A DNA stretch of 64,000 nt from the NCBI RefSeq assembly GCF_963675635.1, contig NZ_OY776488.1, positions 3,368,001 through 3,432,000 on the forward strand. Direction: 5' to 3'. Positions 62,007 to 64,000 of this stretch are shown one piece after another; position 1 is the first letter of the stretch; each line of letters starts with the position of its first letter. This DNA comes from an uncultured Pseudodesulfovibrio sp. (GTDB lineage: Bacteria; Desulfobacterota; Desulfovibrionia; Desulfovibrionales; Desulfovibrionaceae). The position numbers and the translations under genes were made by a program. Under the pieces are notes generated by a model. It saw only the letters and a program-made list of their open reading frames with translations, made no database searches and had not been told where the DNA came from.

Positions 62007-63005
62007 CTATTTCAATGTTGATTGGGTGAATTCCAGAATAGCCTTGCCATCAAGGCCTTTTCCCGTGGTTTCAGTAATATAATCATCGAGGACCGGTTTG
62101 GCCGCCATGGCCCATGCCTCGGATTCCTCAGCGGAGAGTTCGATGATTTCTCCGCCCTGATCCATGAAGAACTGGCGTCCGGCTGCATCTGCCTCATCCC
62201 ATGCTGCAGCGTGCTTGGTAGCCCATTCCTGGTTGATTTCACGGATGATTTTTTGGGAATCCGCATCAATGGCCGCCCATTTGTCCTTGTTCATGACAAT
62301 GAAGAAGACCGTGGTGTAGGCCACGCTGAACGAGTCTGTGCCGTATTTGCAGACTTCGCCGAGCTTGAAGGATTTGTTGGATTCGATGGGATGCATGCTC
62401 CCGTCAACAACACCCTTTTGAAGAAGCTGATAGTTTTCGGGCATGGGTTTGGCAACCGGAGTGCCGCCCAGCGCATTGACCAGCTTGGCAGAGTTGCCGG
62501 TGGCGCGAATCTTTTCGCCTGCAATGTCGGTCAGTGTTTTAACCGGCTTTTTGACAGTGAAAAGCAGGCCGGGACCGTGACCATTGAAGTACATGACTTC
62601 CACGTCGCTGAGTTCGGCCGGTTTAAATTGTTCATAGACCGCGTTAGCCGTGTGGGTGGCCTGCGCTGCGGAGGTGTATCCCAGAGGAAGGTCGACGGCT
62701 GCCATGACCGGAAAGCGTCCGCGCGAATAGGCGAGACAGGACAGCCCTATATCGGACATGCCTTCCACAACGCCGTCATAGCACTGTTTGGCCTTGGTCA
62801 GCGTGCCGCCGGGGTAATATTCGACAACAACCTTGCCACCTGTCCGCTTTTCCACTTCCTTGCACCATGCTTCAGCCAGCTTTGACTGATGATTGGTCGG
62901 TGGGAAAAAGTTGGAATAGGTCAGCTTGGTCTCTGCATGGCCCATTATGGGCAGAGTCACGCATAACACGGCCACAGCCATGACTGTTGTCAAAAGTTTT
63001 TTCAT
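62007..63005 (-). CDS. dctP: TRAP transporter substrate-binding protein DctP (copy 1)
   Basis: 332 residues with a signal peptide (about 1-24, ending GHA|ETKL). LTYSNFFPPTNHQSKLAEAWCKEVEKRTGGKVVVEYYPGGTL-type opening and GEKIRATGNSAKLVNALGG, with the Arg that salt-bridges carboxylate ligands. Strong GGAGG site upstream. Highly similar to the partial gene at 63108-64000. Confidence 0.95.
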   Translation of the reverse strand: MKKLLTTVMAVAVLCVTLPIMGHAETKLTYSNFFPPTNHQSKLAEAWCKEVEKRTGGKVVVEYYPGGTLTKAKQCYDGVVEGMSDIGLSCLAYSRGRFPVMAAVDLPLGYTSAAQATHTANAVYEQFKPAELSDVEVMYFNGHGPGLLFTVKKPVKTLTDIAGEKIRATGNSAKLVNALGGTPVAKPMPENYQLLQKGVVDGSMHPIESNKSFKLGEVCKYGTDSFSVAYTTVFFIVMNKDKWAAIDADSQKIIREINQEWATKHAAAWDEADAAGRQFFMDQGGEIIELSAEESEAWAMAAKPVLDDYITETTGKGLDGKAILEFTQSTLK

Positions 63006-63107
63006 TGTTTCCTCCGGGAATTTGCACGGTTCCGAGGAAGGGCTGTTGCCCCACCCTTGTATTATGAACCTGCCGTCACGCCATATGACAGACAGATCTG
63101 AAGTCCC

Positions 63108-64000
63108 CTATGGACTTTTTGCCATCTCGGCCCGGATGAATTCCACCACGGCACCGCCGTTGACTTTGCTGCCCTGTTCAGACTCGATGTAATCGTCGAT
63201 AACAGGCTTGGCGGCTTCAACCCATTTGGGTGCCTCGGCTGAATCGAGTTCAGTGAACACACCGCCTTTTTCAATGAAGAACGCCTTGCCAGCGGCGTCG
63301 GCTTCATCCCACGCCTGACCGTGTTTAACGGACCATTCGGCATTGATCTCCTGGATGATCTTTTGCGTTGCGGGATCAAGTTCGGACCATTTGTCCTTGT
63401 TCATGACCACGAAAAACGTGGTGGTGTAGGCCACGGGAATGGACAGGGTGCAGTGTTTGACCACTTCTGCCAGTTTCCAGCCCTTGTTGGATTCAATGGG
63501 GTTCATGGAGCCGTCCACCACGCCTTTTTGCAGGGATTGGTAAGCCGTGGGCATGGGCTGGGCTACGGGACTGCCGCCCAGAGCCTTGACCAGTTTGGCG
63601 GAGTTGCCGGTGGAGCGGATTTTTTCACCCTGCATGTCGGCCAGGGTGGCAACGGTCTTGTTTGTCGTGAAGAGCAGGCCCGGACCATGTGCGTGGAAAT
63701 ACATGGGCTGAACATCGTCGAATTCGGTCGGCGTAAACGCGGTGGATACGGCGTTGGCAATGGCTGTGGCCTGCGTTCCCGTCTTGTAGCCGAGCGGCAG
63801 GTCCACAGCGGCCATCACCGGAAAGCGACCGCGCGAATAGGCGAGTACGGACATGCCGATGTCGGAAATGCCTTCAACCGCGCCGTCGTAACATTGCTTG
63901 GCCTTGGAAAGCGTGCCGCCGGGATAGTAATCGATGACAACCGCGCCGTTGGTTCGGCTTTCGACTTCCTTGCACCACTGTTCCGCCAGCTTGGACTGAA
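63108..64000 (-). CDS. TRAP transporter substrate-binding protein DctP (copy 2, 5' partial)
   Basis: About 297 C-terminal residues; the start is beyond base 64000. It begins in the mature region (QSKLAEQWCKEVESRTNGAV) and keeps GEKIRSTGNSAKLVKALGG. It differs from copy 1 mainly in the C-terminal third (SEAP, EQGSKVNGGAVV). Two adjacent dctP genes on one dctQM pair suggest ligand diversification. Confidence 0.92.
   Translation of the reverse strand, partial: QSKLAEQWCKEVESRTNGAVVIDYYPGGTLSKAKQCYDGAVEGISDIGMSVLAYSRGRFPVMAAVDLPLGYKTGTQATAIANAVSTAFTPTEFDDVQPMYFHAHGPGLLFTTNKTVATLADMQGEKIRSTGNSAKLVKALGGSPVAQPMPTAYQSLQKGVVDGSMNPIESNKGWKLAEVVKHCTLSIPVAYTTTFFVVMNKDKWSELDPATQKIIQEINAEWSVKHGQAWDEADAAGKAFFIEKGGVFTELDSAEAPKWVEAAKPVIDDYIESEQGSKVNGGAVVEFIRAEMAKSP

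Noticed and set aside
1-64000. CRISPR array, IS element, prophage or integrase
   Set aside because: No regularly spaced repeats, transposase, integrase or phage structural genes were seen; only the CII-like and S24 regulators hint at phage ancestry.

Overview
The window looks like chromosomal DNA of a Gram-negative, anaerobic delta-type bacterium, most likely a Desulfovibrio/Pseudodesulfovibrio relative. This rests on gene content, not a database search: lpxK (outer membrane), AmrS, FeS-ferredoxin nitroreductase, ADP-forming acyl-CoA synthetase, many TRAP and solute-binding proteins, Rrf2, and phage-CII-like chromosomal regulators. Genes are densely packed, with clear Shine-Dalgarno sites and strong hairpin terminators. 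No IS element, integrase or CRISPR array is visible.

Layout. 1-4.9 kb: end of a Ni/Co ECF transporter (CbiM, then a CbiL/NikL-type protein), an Rrf2 regulator, a hemolysin III protein, and an NSS transporter with a 33-aa MetS-like partner. 4.9-10.5 kb is an accessory-looking stretch: DsrE-like protein, a small ORF of uncertain frame, a secreted beta-helix protein, a frameshifted B12-binding radical SAM gene, a tandem solute-binding protein, a 3' tRNA-Pro fragment, an intact tRNA-Pro(TGG) and inverted repeats. 10.5-32 kb is mostly core: AmrS, purM, a radical SAM protein, rplM-rpsI, a small lipoprotein, alaS, recA, a PP-loop ATPase, a Ca/Na antiporter, alkaline phosphatase, YibE/F, YccF, Bax-inhibitor family, lpxK and rnr. 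32-42 kb: an S24-type repressor with palindromic upstream DNA, a 54-aa zinc-ribbon protein, a GGDEF response regulator, a DUF4139 / HAD / GH65-phosphoglucomutase sugar operon, and ychF.

42.7-52.9 kb is the most unusual part. It holds a class II aldolase, two phage-CII-like (Phage_CP76) paralogues, and a five-gene overlapping operon: hybrid histidine kinase, alpha/beta hydrolase, exported rhodanese protein with a winged-helix-like tail, NMT1-type binding protein, SpoIIE-type PP2C phosphatase. One CII paralogue has a textbook sigma-54 promoter with two TGTCGC-N3-GCGACA palindromes 41 bp apart upstream. Next to it is a 40-aa ORF whose 3' UTR carries a 12-nt copy of the 16S rRNA 3' tail, then a TetR gene with two identical operators.

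53-64 kb: glnS, ferredoxin-nitroreductase, a binding protein, ADP-forming acyl-CoA synthetase, a 700-bp non-coding stretch full of long nested inverted repeats, and a TRAP operon (dctM, dctQ, two tandem dctP; the outer dctP runs off the window).

No complete, obviously new machine (defence system, BGC, large mobile element) is visible. The best candidates for undescribed biology are the sensory operon at 44.7-51.3 kb, the sigma-54/CII/40-aa-ORF locus at 51.5-52.3 kb, and the structured intergenic region at 59.4-60.0 kb.
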